A DNA stretch of 35,574 nt from Dehalococcoidia bacterium (GTDB taxonomy: Bacteria; Chloroflexota; Dehalococcoidia; Dehalococcoidales; JAUXAP01). The stretch's first letter is position 1, and every line of letters starts with the position of its first letter. Both the position numbers and the translations under genes were made by a program. Under the pieces are notes generated by a model. The model worked only from the letters and a program-made list of their open reading frames with translations. It was not told where the DNA came from and made no database searches. Positions 17,455 through 24,360 of the stretch are shown here, in pieces. The stretch is from positions 1 to 35,574 of the forward strand of contig JAUXAP010000009.1 in NCBI GenBank assembly GCA_030619865.1. Direction: 5' to 3'.

Positions 17455-19117
17455 AATCAAGGATATTGAGTCTTAGTTTCTCCTCACCACCCCAGCGGTC
17501 TATTTCCAGGTTATACACGATGTCAAGAGGTGAGGCTACCTCATCCAGGCGGTTACCCAGCCTGAAACCTACCCCACCCCATATAGTGTCGCCCTGTTTC
17601 AGCTTCAGCCTCAAATGTTCTCCATTACCCATAGCCTGGCAATCAAGAACCTCTACTCCGCGACTGAGGAAGGTGGGTAGAGGATTGCCACGACCAAATG
17701 GAGCTAGCTGCTGAATTATAGAGAAGGTGTCTCCGCCAAGTTCGGACAGGGTAATTTCGACATCAATATCCAGGCGAGGACGGAGGTCAACCCTCTCTAG
17801 CTGGGTGGTTGCCATTTCTGAGAGCATTTGCACCAGACGGGGCAGATTCTTAGTCGGCAGGGTAAACCCGGCTGCTTGGGAGTGTCCGCCAAATTGAGCT
17901 AGGAGGCTACTACACTGGTTCAGAGCGGAGATAATATTAAACTCAGGGATACTGCGGCAGCTACCGCCACTCATCCTCTCGCCAGTTCTAATAACGATAG
18001 TCGGGCGGTAGAATTCCTCTGATAGCCTGCTGGCTACCAGCCCAGCGATGCCGACAGGATATTCCCTAGCGCTGGCTATCAGTAGTGTTGAAATCCCTTG
18101 AGCTAAAATTTGCTCTCTGGCTTTGGCCAAGGTATTAGTTGTTAGCTTTTGCCGTTCTGTATTTTTTTGTTCTAGCCATCTAGCTAGCTGTTGTGCTTCC
18201 TCCGGTGAGTTTGTCATCAGCAGTTTATAGCTGGTCATGGCGTGTGCCAGCCTGCCGGCAGCGTTTAGGCGTGGGGCTATGACCCAGGAGATACTTTCTG
18301 CGTCAAGGCTGCCGATGTTTAATTCTGTCTGGGCTATAATCTCCCTGATTCCCAGGCGGGGTGAGGTATTAATTAGTTTCAGCCCTTGTTTAACCAGGTA
18401 TCGGTTCTCTCCTAATAGAGGTGCCATATCAGCAACAGTTCCCAGGGCTGCGAGGTCCATCAGCTCATTCGCTTGTTCTTCTTTGCCAATACTTTGGAAT
18501 AGAGCCTGAAGCAGTTTGAGGGCTACCCCGGCGCCAGTCAGTTCCGAAAAGGGGTAGGTTGAATCAGCTCGCTTGGGATTGATAATGGCAATAGCCGGTG
18601 GGAGTTCTGGCAGGGGGGTATGGTGGTCGGTGATAATTATATCCAGCCCCATCTTTTTTGCCTTCTTGACCTGAGGCAAGGCGGTAATTCCACAATCAAC
18701 AGTAATGACTAGGCTAATGCCTTGTCGGTAGAGATTCTCCAGTGCAGTGGTTTTAAGTCCATAACCTTCTGTCAGGCGATGGGGTATGTATGGGATGACT
18801 TTACCGCCAAGGGTTGATAGTCCCTGGACAAGCAGGGCAGTAGCGGTGATGCCGTCAGCATCAAAGTCACCATAGATAGCAATGTTTTCCCCTGAAAGCA
18901 AAGCGCGGTAGATCCTGGCTACCGCCTGGTGCCTATCAGGTAAAAGAGAGAGGTTGCCTGATAAGCTCTCATCAGCAGCGATGAATAGTCCAAGCTGGGA
19001 TGGCTCAGTTAGACCGCGATTATACAGGAGCTGAGCTATTAATGGAGGGAAAGCCGAAGTGGCAACCAAATACTTGTCTGGAGCAGACGGCAGAAGGTTC
19101 CAATGACTATGGTTCAA
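17405..19117 (-). CDS. recJ: Single-stranded-DNA-specific 5'-3' exonuclease RecJ
   Basis: DHH-family nuclease acting in recombination and mismatch/base excision repair. Motif I YGDFDADGI (82-90), DCGIT (141-145), the DHH motif ITDHHTP (162-168), PRLNAAGRL and the DHHA1 motif GGHSQAAGF are all intact. The length of 570 aa is normal. The start is TTG with GAGGT 9 nt upstream, just 2 nt after the fabF stop, so the pair is translationally linked. Its last 50 bp are antisense to the end of lgt. Confidence 0.95.
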   Translation of the reverse strand: MNHSHWNLLPSAPDKYLVATSAFPPLIAQLLYNRGLTEPSQLGLFIAADESLSGNLSLLPDRHQAVARIYRALLSGENIAIYGDFDADGITATALLVQGLSTLGGKVIPYIPHRLTEGYGLKTTALENLYRQGISLVITVDCGITALPQVKKAKKMGLDIIITDHHTPLPELPPAIAIINPKRADSTYPFSELTGAGVALKLLQALFQSIGKEEQANELMDLAALGTVADMAPLLGENRYLVKQGLKLINTSPRLGIREIIAQTELNIGSLDAESISWVIAPRLNAAGRLAHAMTSYKLLMTNSPEEAQQLARWLEQKNTERQKLTTNTLAKAREQILAQGISTLLIASAREYPVGIAGLVASRLSEEFYRPTIVIRTGERMSGGSCRSIPEFNIISALNQCSSLLAQFGGHSQAAGFTLPTKNLPRLVQMLSEMATTQLERVDLRPRLDIDVEITLSELGGDTFSIIQQLAPFGRGNPLPTFLSRGVEVLDCQAMGNGEHLRLKLKQGDTIWGGVGFRLGNRLDEVASPLDIVYNLEIDRWGGEEKLRLNILDFTPLPSPTVSSKPAEE

Positions 19118-19119
19118 GC

Positions 19120-20382
19120 TTATACCTCAGAGCATTGTCGGAAGACCAGGACTGAGTTATGCCCGCCAAAGCCAAAGGAATTGGACATAACCGTGGTAAC
19201 CTTGGCTTGACGGGCTACATTAGGCACATAATCCAAATCACACTCGGGGTCAGGGTGGGTAAGGTTGATGGTTGGTGGTATGAGCCCGTGCTGAATACTC
19301 ATAATACATATCGCTGCCTCAACAGCGCCGGCAGCCCCTATAAGATGCCCTATCATTGACTTAGTGGAGCTTATTGGAATGTGGTAGGCATGGTCCCCAA
19401 ATACAGTCTTTATAGCCGTGGTTTCCATTTTGTCGTTTAGTGGCGTAGAAGTGCCATGAGCGTTAATATAATCAATTTCGGTGATGTCGAGCCCCGCCTT
19501 CTTAAGGGTTGTTTGCATGGCTCTGGCAGCGCCCTCCCCGCTTTCAATGGGCTGGGTAATATGGAAGGCGTCAGCACTGGCTCCATAGGCCAGAATTTCA
19601 GCCAGAATGTTAGCCCCCCGCTTTTGGGCGTGGGCGAGGTTTTCTAGGATAAGAATACCTGCGCCTTCACCAATGACAAAGCCATCACGCTCAGCGTCGA
19701 AAGGACGAGATGCCTGTTGCGGTGCATCATTTCGGGTGGAGAGGGCGTTGAGGGCATTGAAACTGGCAATACCTATTGGATTTATAATTGCTTCGCTGCC
19801 GCCAGTAATCATCGCTTCAGCATCACCCTTTCTGATGAGTTCATAAGCAGCGCCTATGGCGTCTGAGCCGCTAGAGCAAGCTGATGTGACGCAGAGATTT
19901 GGCCCTTTCACCCCCAGAGCAATTGATACCTGCGCTGCCGCCATGTCAGATATCATCATTGGTACCAAGAAGGGGCTTACTCTATCTGGCCCTCTTTCTA
20001 ACATCACTCTTACTTGTTCGGATAGGGTAGTTAGACCGCCGATACCACTGCCAATTATAATGCCGATGTTTTCTTGGTTGCTGGAATCAATTTTTAACCC
20101 GGCGTGCTCCGTTGCTTGTCGGCTGGCAGCTACGGCTAGTTGAGCAAAGCGGTCCATACGGCGAGCGTCCTTGCGGTTAATATAGTCGGTGGGCTCAAAG
20201 CCCTTTACCTCGCCAGCAAACTTGGTGGTAAGGGGCTCGGGGTCAAATAGGGTAATGCGGTCAATGCCAGACTTGCCGGCGGTAATGCCTTCCCAGGTGG
20301 TGGAAGTATCCAGACCAAGAGGGCACAGAGTACCAATGCCAGTAACCACTACTCTGTTATTAGGGTTGCTTATCGACTTCAT
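19120..20382 (-). CDS. fabF: Beta-ketoacyl-[acyl-carrier-protein] synthase II
   Basis: Elongating condensing enzyme of type II fatty-acid synthesis. The Cys-His-His triad is visible: TSACSSG (Cys169), NAHGTSTPLND and GHLIGAAGAVEA; GFGFGGHN closes the active site near the C-terminus. At 420 aa it has standard FabF length. AGGAGGG lies about 12 nt before the ATG. No acpP or other fab gene is adjacent; it is flanked by a nitroreductase upstream and recJ downstream on the same strand. Confidence 0.95.
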   Translation of the reverse strand: MKSISNPNNRVVVTGIGTLCPLGLDTSTTWEGITAGKSGIDRITLFDPEPLTTKFAGEVKGFEPTDYINRKDARRMDRFAQLAVAASRQATEHAGLKIDSSNQENIGIIIGSGIGGLTTLSEQVRVMLERGPDRVSPFLVPMMISDMAAAQVSIALGVKGPNLCVTSACSSGSDAIGAAYELIRKGDAEAMITGGSEAIINPIGIASFNALNALSTRNDAPQQASRPFDAERDGFVIGEGAGILILENLAHAQKRGANILAEILAYGASADAFHITQPIESGEGAARAMQTTLKKAGLDITEIDYINAHGTSTPLNDKMETTAIKTVFGDHAYHIPISSTKSMIGHLIGAAGAVEAAICIMSIQHGLIPPTINLTHPDPECDLDYVPNVARQAKVTTVMSNSFGFGGHNSVLVFRQCSEV

Positions 20383-20444
20383 CTATATGTTTTCCCTCCT
20401 ACAGAGCCTTTCACAGGGTAAGGCTCCTTCAATCTAAAATAGGA

Positions 20445-21023
20445 TTAGAATTTATTTCTATGCAAGATTTCCTTCAGCTCTCTTTTAGGAACATGCAGTA
20501 CATTGTCTTCATCTTTCCAGTATTTGACAGACCCCTTATATTCTTCTACAATGGGGCTCTCATCAGGATAACCCAGGGCTAATGTCAGCATGATGTTATA
20601 ATCTTCGGGGATATTGAGTAGCTCTCTTAACCTATCATTGTCATGAGTGCTGACGCGGCAGGAGCCAACACCCTCTTCAAGAGCGACCAATATTATGTTC
20701 TCAGCAGCTAAACCAGCCTCAAAATAGCTGGAAGCTTCATACTTTGTCCCTTTTTTTATCAGGCCCACAATGTAGGCCATCGGTTGATGTCCTGCTGGGG
20801 GGTTACCGGCTGGCCTAATATATCCAGCCCATCTGATCATGCTAAATATCTCAGGTAGCAGTTGCTCATCATCAATAATGACGTATTCTAGGGGTTGCAG
20901 GTTTGCCCCAGACGGTGTTAGTCTGGCGGCGTTAACGCACCTTTCCAAAATTTCATACGGAATGGGTATATTTTTAAACCGCCTGATTGATCTGCGCTTA
21001 AGCGCCAAGTCATAGGTGCTCAC
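20445..21023 (-). CDS. Nitroreductase-family flavoprotein
   Basis: FMN-dependent NAD(P)H oxidoreductase of the nitroreductase superfamily, 192 aa. The N-terminal RRSIRRFK and ARLTPSGANLQP motifs bind FMN; EAGLAAENIILVALEEGVGSC and LALGYPDE are the usual central and C-terminal blocks. The physiological substrate cannot be inferred. The start is GTG, 8 nt after GAGGGGAG. It is transcribed divergently from mtaB through a symmetric promoter pair and probably heads the nitroreductase-fabF-recJ unit. Confidence 0.9.
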   Translation of the reverse strand: MSTYDLALKRRSIRRFKNIPIPYEILERCVNAARLTPSGANLQPLEYVIIDDEQLLPEIFSMIRWAGYIRPAGNPPAGHQPMAYIVGLIKKGTKYEASSYFEAGLAAENIILVALEEGVGSCRVSTHDNDRLRELLNIPEDYNIMLTLALGYPDESPIVEEYKGSVKYWKDEDNVLHVPKRELKEILHRNKF

Positions 21024-21087
21024 TTCTCGCTCCCCTCTGAATGGCTAGCCACTTACAGGAGTAGGATTTCCAATAGCCAGATGGCAA

Positions 21088-21139
21088 TTGACCATCTTAG
21101 AATATGCCCATTATAATACATGTGTAATCGGATGGTCAA
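21088..21139. promoter_or_regulatory. Symmetric divergent promoter pair sharing a palindromic -10
   Basis: Plus strand: TTGACC (21088-21093), 18 bp, TATAAT (21112-21117) toward mtaB. Minus strand: TTGACC (21139-21134), 18 bp, TATAAT (21115-21110) toward the nitroreductase. The two -10 boxes overlap in ATTATAAT. The -35 regions form a perfect 9-bp inverted repeat, TTGACCATC and GATGGTCAA. RNA polymerase cannot occupy both at once. Confidence 0.7.
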
Positions 21140-21182
21140 CCTACGTAAGAACGAAAGTTCGTTTATTAAGAGGGCTGGAAGT

Positions 21183-22445
21183 ATGAAGGTTGCATTAGAT
21201 AGCCTGGGTTGTAAACTTAATCAAGCAGAGATAGAGTTTTTAGCTAGACAATTGGCTGAGGCGGGGTATAGGCTGGTATCTCCGTCTGATGAGGCTGATG
21301 TCTATATACTGAATACCTGCACAGTTACCCGTATTACTGATGGCAAATCACGTCGCCGGCTCAGACTAGCTCACCACCGAAATCCTAATGCCTTGATTAT
21401 TGCCACCGGTTGCTATGCTGAGCGGGCGCCCCAGGAACTGGCTCAGATTGAAGGGGTTAGTCTTGTCTTAAACAATGAGCAAAAACCGTATTTACTGCGG
21501 CTATTGGAAGAGTCTGGTTACCCAAGTGACTCTGTCGATGTTCAGGGGGATTCAATCAGCAGTCGTAATACTGGTTTCAGGACCCGTGCCTTCATCAAGA
21601 TTCAGGATGGTTGTAATAGCTTTTGTGCTTACTGCATTGTGCCTCTAGTGCGGGGTAGAGAGAAAAGTGTGCCTGTTGACCAGGTTGTAGCTGAGGTCAG
21701 GAACAGAGTTAATGACGACTATAAAGAGGGGGTGTTAACCGGGGTCAAGATTGGCTCGTATAACTATGATGGAATTAATCTAAAGGGTTTACTGGAGCAT
21801 ATCTTGGCTGAGACTGAGGTAACCAGGTTAAGGCTGTCTTCTCTGCAACCTCAGGAAATCTCTACTGAGCTTGTTGGACTGTGGCGTGACCAGAGGCTGT
21901 GTCCCCACTTCCACCTCTCCCTCCAGAGTGGCAGCGGCACGGTGCTCAGTCGGATGAAGCGGCGCTATACCACTGCTGACTATCAGCAAGCTGTGTCTCT
22001 GATTGGGACTGTAGTGCCTGAGGCGGCTATCACCACTGATGTAATCGTTGGCTTCCCCGGTGAGACAGAGAAGGAATTTGAGGAGAGCTATGACTTCTGT
22101 CGGCAGATGCAATTTGCCCGAATCCATGTCTTTCCCTACTCACCACGCCGGGGAACTCAGGCTGCCCGAATGCTGCCGCAGGTGGAGGCTCAAATTAAGA
22201 AGCAACGAAGCCAGAGGATGCTAGCTCTGGCTAAAGAGGGCGCTCATAATTTCAGCCAGCAATTTTTAGGCAAAACTATGCTGGTATTATGGGAGAAGAA
22301 GACTGACGGTGTCTGGTCTGGGCACACCGACAATTACATAAAGGTATATACTAGAAGTAATAAGGTTTTAACTAATAAATTGCTGCCGGTAAAGCTGGTG
22401 GAAGTTAGGGAGGATGGAGTGTGGGGGGAGACAGCTGGAGAATAG
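21183..22445 (+). CDS. mtaB: tRNA t6A37 methylthiotransferase MtaB
   Basis: Radical-SAM enzyme that adds a methylthio group to t6A37 of tRNAs. The N-terminal UPF0004 domain holds Cys10, Cys46 and Cys77 for the auxiliary cluster; the radical-SAM CxxxCxxC is CNSFCAYC (Cys144, 148, 151); a C-terminal TRAM domain ends the protein. SLGCKLNQAE is typical of MtaB rather than MiaB. The track starts at 21120, but the promoter's predicted start lies downstream of that codon, and MKVALDSLGC is the family N-terminus, so ATG 21183 (420 aa) is preferred. Its last 60 bp recur twice downstream. Confidence 0.92.
   Translation: MKVALDSLGCKLNQAEIEFLARQLAEAGYRLVSPSDEADVYILNTCTVTRITDGKSRRRLRLAHHRNPNALIIATGCYAERAPQELAQIEGVSLVLNNEQKPYLLRLLEESGYPSDSVDVQGDSISSRNTGFRTRAFIKIQDGCNSFCAYCIVPLVRGREKSVPVDQVVAEVRNRVNDDYKEGVLTGVKIGSYNYDGINLKGLLEHILAETEVTRLRLSSLQPQEISTELVGLWRDQRLCPHFHLSLQSGSGTVLSRMKRRYTTADYQQAVSLIGTVVPEAAITTDVIVGFPGETEKEFEESYDFCRQMQFARIHVFPYSPRRGTQAARMLPQVEAQIKKQRSQRMLALAKEGAHNFSQQFLGKTMLVLWEKKTDGVWSGHTDNYIKVYTRSNKVLTNKLLPVKLVEVREDGVWGETAGE
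22368..22427 (+). repeat. mtaB tail repeat, copy 1 (native 3' end)
   Basis: Encodes LTNKLLPVKLVEVREDGVWG at the end of MtaB. Degenerate copies lie about 740 and 840 bp downstream in the same orientation. Confidence 0.75.
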
Positions 22446-22469
22446 GTAGAATTAAGGAGGTTGAGGAAA

Positions 22470-23111
22470 ATGAAACACTTCTTTGGAGTCTCTTTGGGTT
22501 GGATAATTAGAAAACTACGAACGCATTTTATCGCTGGTATCCTTGTTGTTGTGCCTATTGCTGTCACCATATGGATATTTGTCTGGCTTTTTACTACAGT
22601 CGACAGTTGGCTGCAGCCAATAATCACACGTATATACGGCCAGCCGATTGCCGGCATAGGCTTCGGCATAACTTTGGTATTGATTTACCTAATTGGAGTC
22701 ATAGTCAGTAATTTTGTCGGAAGGAGACTAGTTCGTTACGGTGAGTCCGTACTTGCGAGGATACCTTTGGCTTGGCAGCTGTACAACGGCATTAAACAAA
22801 TCATGCAGAGCTTTTCAGCACCTGGCAAAACTGGCTTTATGCAGGTTGTGCTTGTAGAATTCCCTAGAAAGGGCATGAGAACTATAGGCTTTATCACTAA
22901 CGAATCGTATGACAAGTCTGGAGAAAGACTGCTGAACGTCTTCATACCTACCGCCCCTAATCCAACATCAGGCTTCCTGCAAATAGCACGGGAAGAAGAA
23001 ATTATTCGGACTAATATATCAGTTGAGGAGGCGTTAAGGATGGTCGTGTCTGCGGGCAGGGTGTCAATTAAGGAAGTTGGTGACAAGTTGTCAATGTCAG
23101 ACCAAACTTAA
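22470..23111 (+). CDS. DUF502-family membrane protein
   Basis: A 213-aa protein with two N-terminal membrane spans (about residues 18-42 and 60-82) and a soluble C-terminal domain containing PLAWQLYNGIKQIMQSF, VLVEFPRKGMRTIGFIT and FIPTAPNPTSGFL, the DUF502 signature. Function is unknown; plant and bacterial relatives are membrane-associated. The start is ATG 22470, 9 nt after AAGGAGG; the TTG used in the track abuts the Shine-Dalgarno and is unlikely. The stop codon lies inside copy 2 of the mtaB tail repeat. Confidence 0.88.
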   Translation: MKHFFGVSLGWIIRKLRTHFIAGILVVVPIAVTIWIFVWLFTTVDSWLQPIITRIYGQPIAGIGFGITLVLIYLIGVIVSNFVGRRLVRYGESVLARIPLAWQLYNGIKQIMQSFSAPGKTGFMQVVLVEFPRKGMRTIGFITNESYDKSGERLLNVFIPTAPNPTSGFLQIAREEEIIRTNISVEEALRMVVSAGRVSIKEVGDKLSMSDQT

Positions 23112-23170
23112 CCAATGAGCTGCTATCGGAAAAGCTGGTGGAATTTTCTAGCTGGGATGGGGTGTGGAGG
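23108..23170 (+). repeat. mtaB tail repeat, copy 2 (gene remnant)
   Basis: One frame reads TNELLSEKLVEFSSWDGVWRV then stop, close to the MtaB tail TNKLLPVKLVEVREDGVW. It immediately follows, and supplies the stop region of, the DUF502 gene. Confidence 0.65.
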
Positions 23171-23207
23171 GTCTAATATCCTTAAAATATCTACAGTTAT
23201 GTTATAC

Positions 23208-23268
23208 TTGACCAACGAGCTGTTGCCGGTTAAGCTAGTGGAAGTTGGGAAGAGACTGGTTAAATGGG
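23208..23268 (+). repeat. mtaB tail repeat, copy 3 (gene remnant)
   Basis: Reads LTNELLPVKLVEVGK in the ORF 23115-23315; the preceding NILKIST also resembles NYIKVYT of MtaB, so similarity may span about 30 codons. It lies just upstream of the next gene, whose start follows a GGGGTG inside or beside the copy. The ORF itself is not a believable gene. Confidence 0.65.
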
Positions 23269-23275
23269 GTGAAAT

Positions 23276-23998
23276 ATGGGACCTGCTGAGCTATTTGCCA
23301 TTATCATATTGTTGATTTTCAGTTTATTATGTTCCTTACTTGTTTATTTTGGTATGCACCCCGCAAGGCGAATACAATTGCTGTTTGTTAGGTTCGTTAG
23401 GCTTACGCAGCTATACCCTCCAATAATTATACTGCTCCTCCTTATATTGATTGTAGTTAACCTGCTCATAATCAGCTTTAGAGTTGGATATTTCCCAGGA
23501 ATGCTTACTGGCGCAATAAGTGTGATAACTGCGTTATTAATAGCAATTCTAATTATTTTTGCAAGGCGAGTAACGATTATGAAGGAAGTCCCATCCATGC
23601 ACACCCAGCTTCTTGCTGTCATGACTTCTGGATTTCACAGAGTCACCGACTTCGTGTCTGGAACTAAAATAGGTGTTCTAGATTATGGTCCACCCCTCCA
23701 CTGGATGCAAACGGCTTTAGATACCTATGGAATATCTTTTATACCTGTTATCGTCTACAAAGGTGAACTGTTTGAAGTATTGAAGAGCGGAGTAGTCGAT
23801 GCTGTCCTTATTACAGAGCACACCTCTCCTCCATTGGATGAGCCCTTTGCGTTAGGCAAGCTTCGACTTCTACCCTGGAGCATAGAAGCAATTGAAGCAG
23901 TAACTAGGGCTTTTCCAACAGTAACAAGACCAGCCGTATTACCGCTGAAAACTTATGTCGGACAATCTAAAGATATTAAAGGTTATGCATCTTACTAA
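23276..23998 (+). CDS. Membrane protein with possible TAXI-type solute-binding region
   Basis: A 240-aa protein with three strongly hydrophobic segments (about 5-26, 46-67 and 73-95) followed by a soluble domain of about 140 residues. The soluble part has features reminiscent of TRAP-associated TAXI receptors: TKIGVLDYGPP as a possible ligand loop, LKSGVVDAVLI, LRLLPWSIEAIEAVTRAFP, and a C-terminal LKTYVGQSKDIKGYA resembling the family's Y-x-GQ-x-D-I/V ending. It is shorter than a full TAXI protein (about 300 aa), has no neighbouring TRAP permease, and is anchored by multiple spans rather than a signal peptide. Treat the family link as tentative. It may be a sensor-like or degenerate form. 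Confidence 0.55.
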   Translation: MGPAELFAIIILLIFSLLCSLLVYFGMHPARRIQLLFVRFVRLTQLYPPIIILLLLILIVVNLLIISFRVGYFPGMLTGAISVITALLIAILIIFARRVTIMKEVPSMHTQLLAVMTSGFHRVTDFVSGTKIGVLDYGPPLHWMQTALDTYGISFIPVIVYKGELFEVLKSGVVDAVLITEHTSPPLDEPFALGKLRLLPWSIEAIEAVTRAFPTVTRPAVLPLKTYVGQSKDIKGYASY

Positions 23999-24007
23999 CG
24001 TCTCATT

Positions 24008-24046
24008 CCCAGCACCACCGAGGTTTCAATCTGGTGCTGGGGGGAT
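24008..24046. repeat. GNAT tail repeat, copy A, forming a 10-bp hairpin
   Basis: CCCAGCACCA (24008-24017) and TGGTGCTGGG (24032-24041) pair perfectly around a 14-nt loop. On the minus strand it reads PQHQIETSVVLGMRR then stop, almost the same as the GNAT C-terminus PQRQIETSVVLG at 25300. Bases 24014-24034 are identical to 25303-25323. There is no T-tract on either strand. Confidence 0.6.
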
Positions 24047-24073
24047 AGTGGGGTAACCCAACGTTCAATTCAC

Positions 24074-24102
24074 TTGCCAACAAAACCAACAAGGAATATA
24101 AT
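24074..24102 (+). promoter_or_regulatory. Promoter giving an apparently leaderless AsnC-domain mRNA
   Basis: TTGCCA (24074-24079), a 17-bp spacer and a perfect TATAAT (24097-24102). The ATG at 24111 begins 8 nt after the -10 box, where transcription itself should start. Confidence 0.6.
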
Positions 24103-24110
24103 ACTGCCAA

Positions 24111-24344
24111 ATGGTGAAGGGCTATCTTCTTATCAAGTTGGTTCCAGGGTTGGAATCTAGTGCTCTGTCCCAGATTCGTGCCACCCCAGGAGTCTTGGAA
24201 GTAAACCTCGTGTTCGGCCAGTGGGACGTAGTAGCTATAGCTGAAGCTAAAACCCTTTTTGAGCTAACCAGGATAGTCGTTGGCGAAGTCCGTGGTATTC
24301 AGGGTGTCCAGGATACCACGACGCTTCTGCAAGCTGAGCTATAG
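24111..24344 (+). CDS. Stand-alone Lrp/AsnC ligand-binding (RAM) domain protein
   Basis: A 77-aa protein consisting only of the alpha/beta ligand-sensing domain of Lrp/AsnC regulators: KGYLLIKLVPGLES, TPGVLEVNLVFGQWDVVAIAEA and a C-terminal VRGIQGVQDTTTLL. No DNA-binding helix-turn-helix is present. Such small proteins form oligomers and may modulate full-length regulators or bind amino acids; the role here is unknown. No Shine-Dalgarno is visible, which fits leaderless translation. It converges on the Fe-S protein gene with a 14-nt gap, which contains most of repeat copy B. Confidence 0.87.
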   Translation: MVKGYLLIKLVPGLESSALSQIRATPGVLEVNLVFGQWDVVAIAEAKTLFELTRIVVGEVRGIQGVQDTTTLLQAEL

Positions 24345-24360
24345 GTTTCAATCTGGTATC
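24312..24360. repeat. GNAT tail repeat core, copy B, within an inverted repeat
   Basis: The 15-mer at 24343-24357 (AGGTTTCAATCTGGT) is identical to part of copy A. Its end, TGGTATC (24354-24360), pairs with GATACCA (24312-24318). It lies between two converging stop codons and may act as a weak bidirectional terminator. Confidence 0.45.

Noticed and set aside
23115-23315. 66-aa ORF as a gene
   Set aside because: It has no ribosome-binding site, and its only recognisable part is a remnant of the MtaB C-terminus; it overlaps the next gene's start.
24021-24034. GTTTCAATC, which resembles the end of many CRISPR repeats (GATTGAAAC), seen three times
   Set aside because: The copies are hundreds of bases apart without spacers of regular length, no cas genes are present, and two copies read as the IETSVV end of GNAT proteins.
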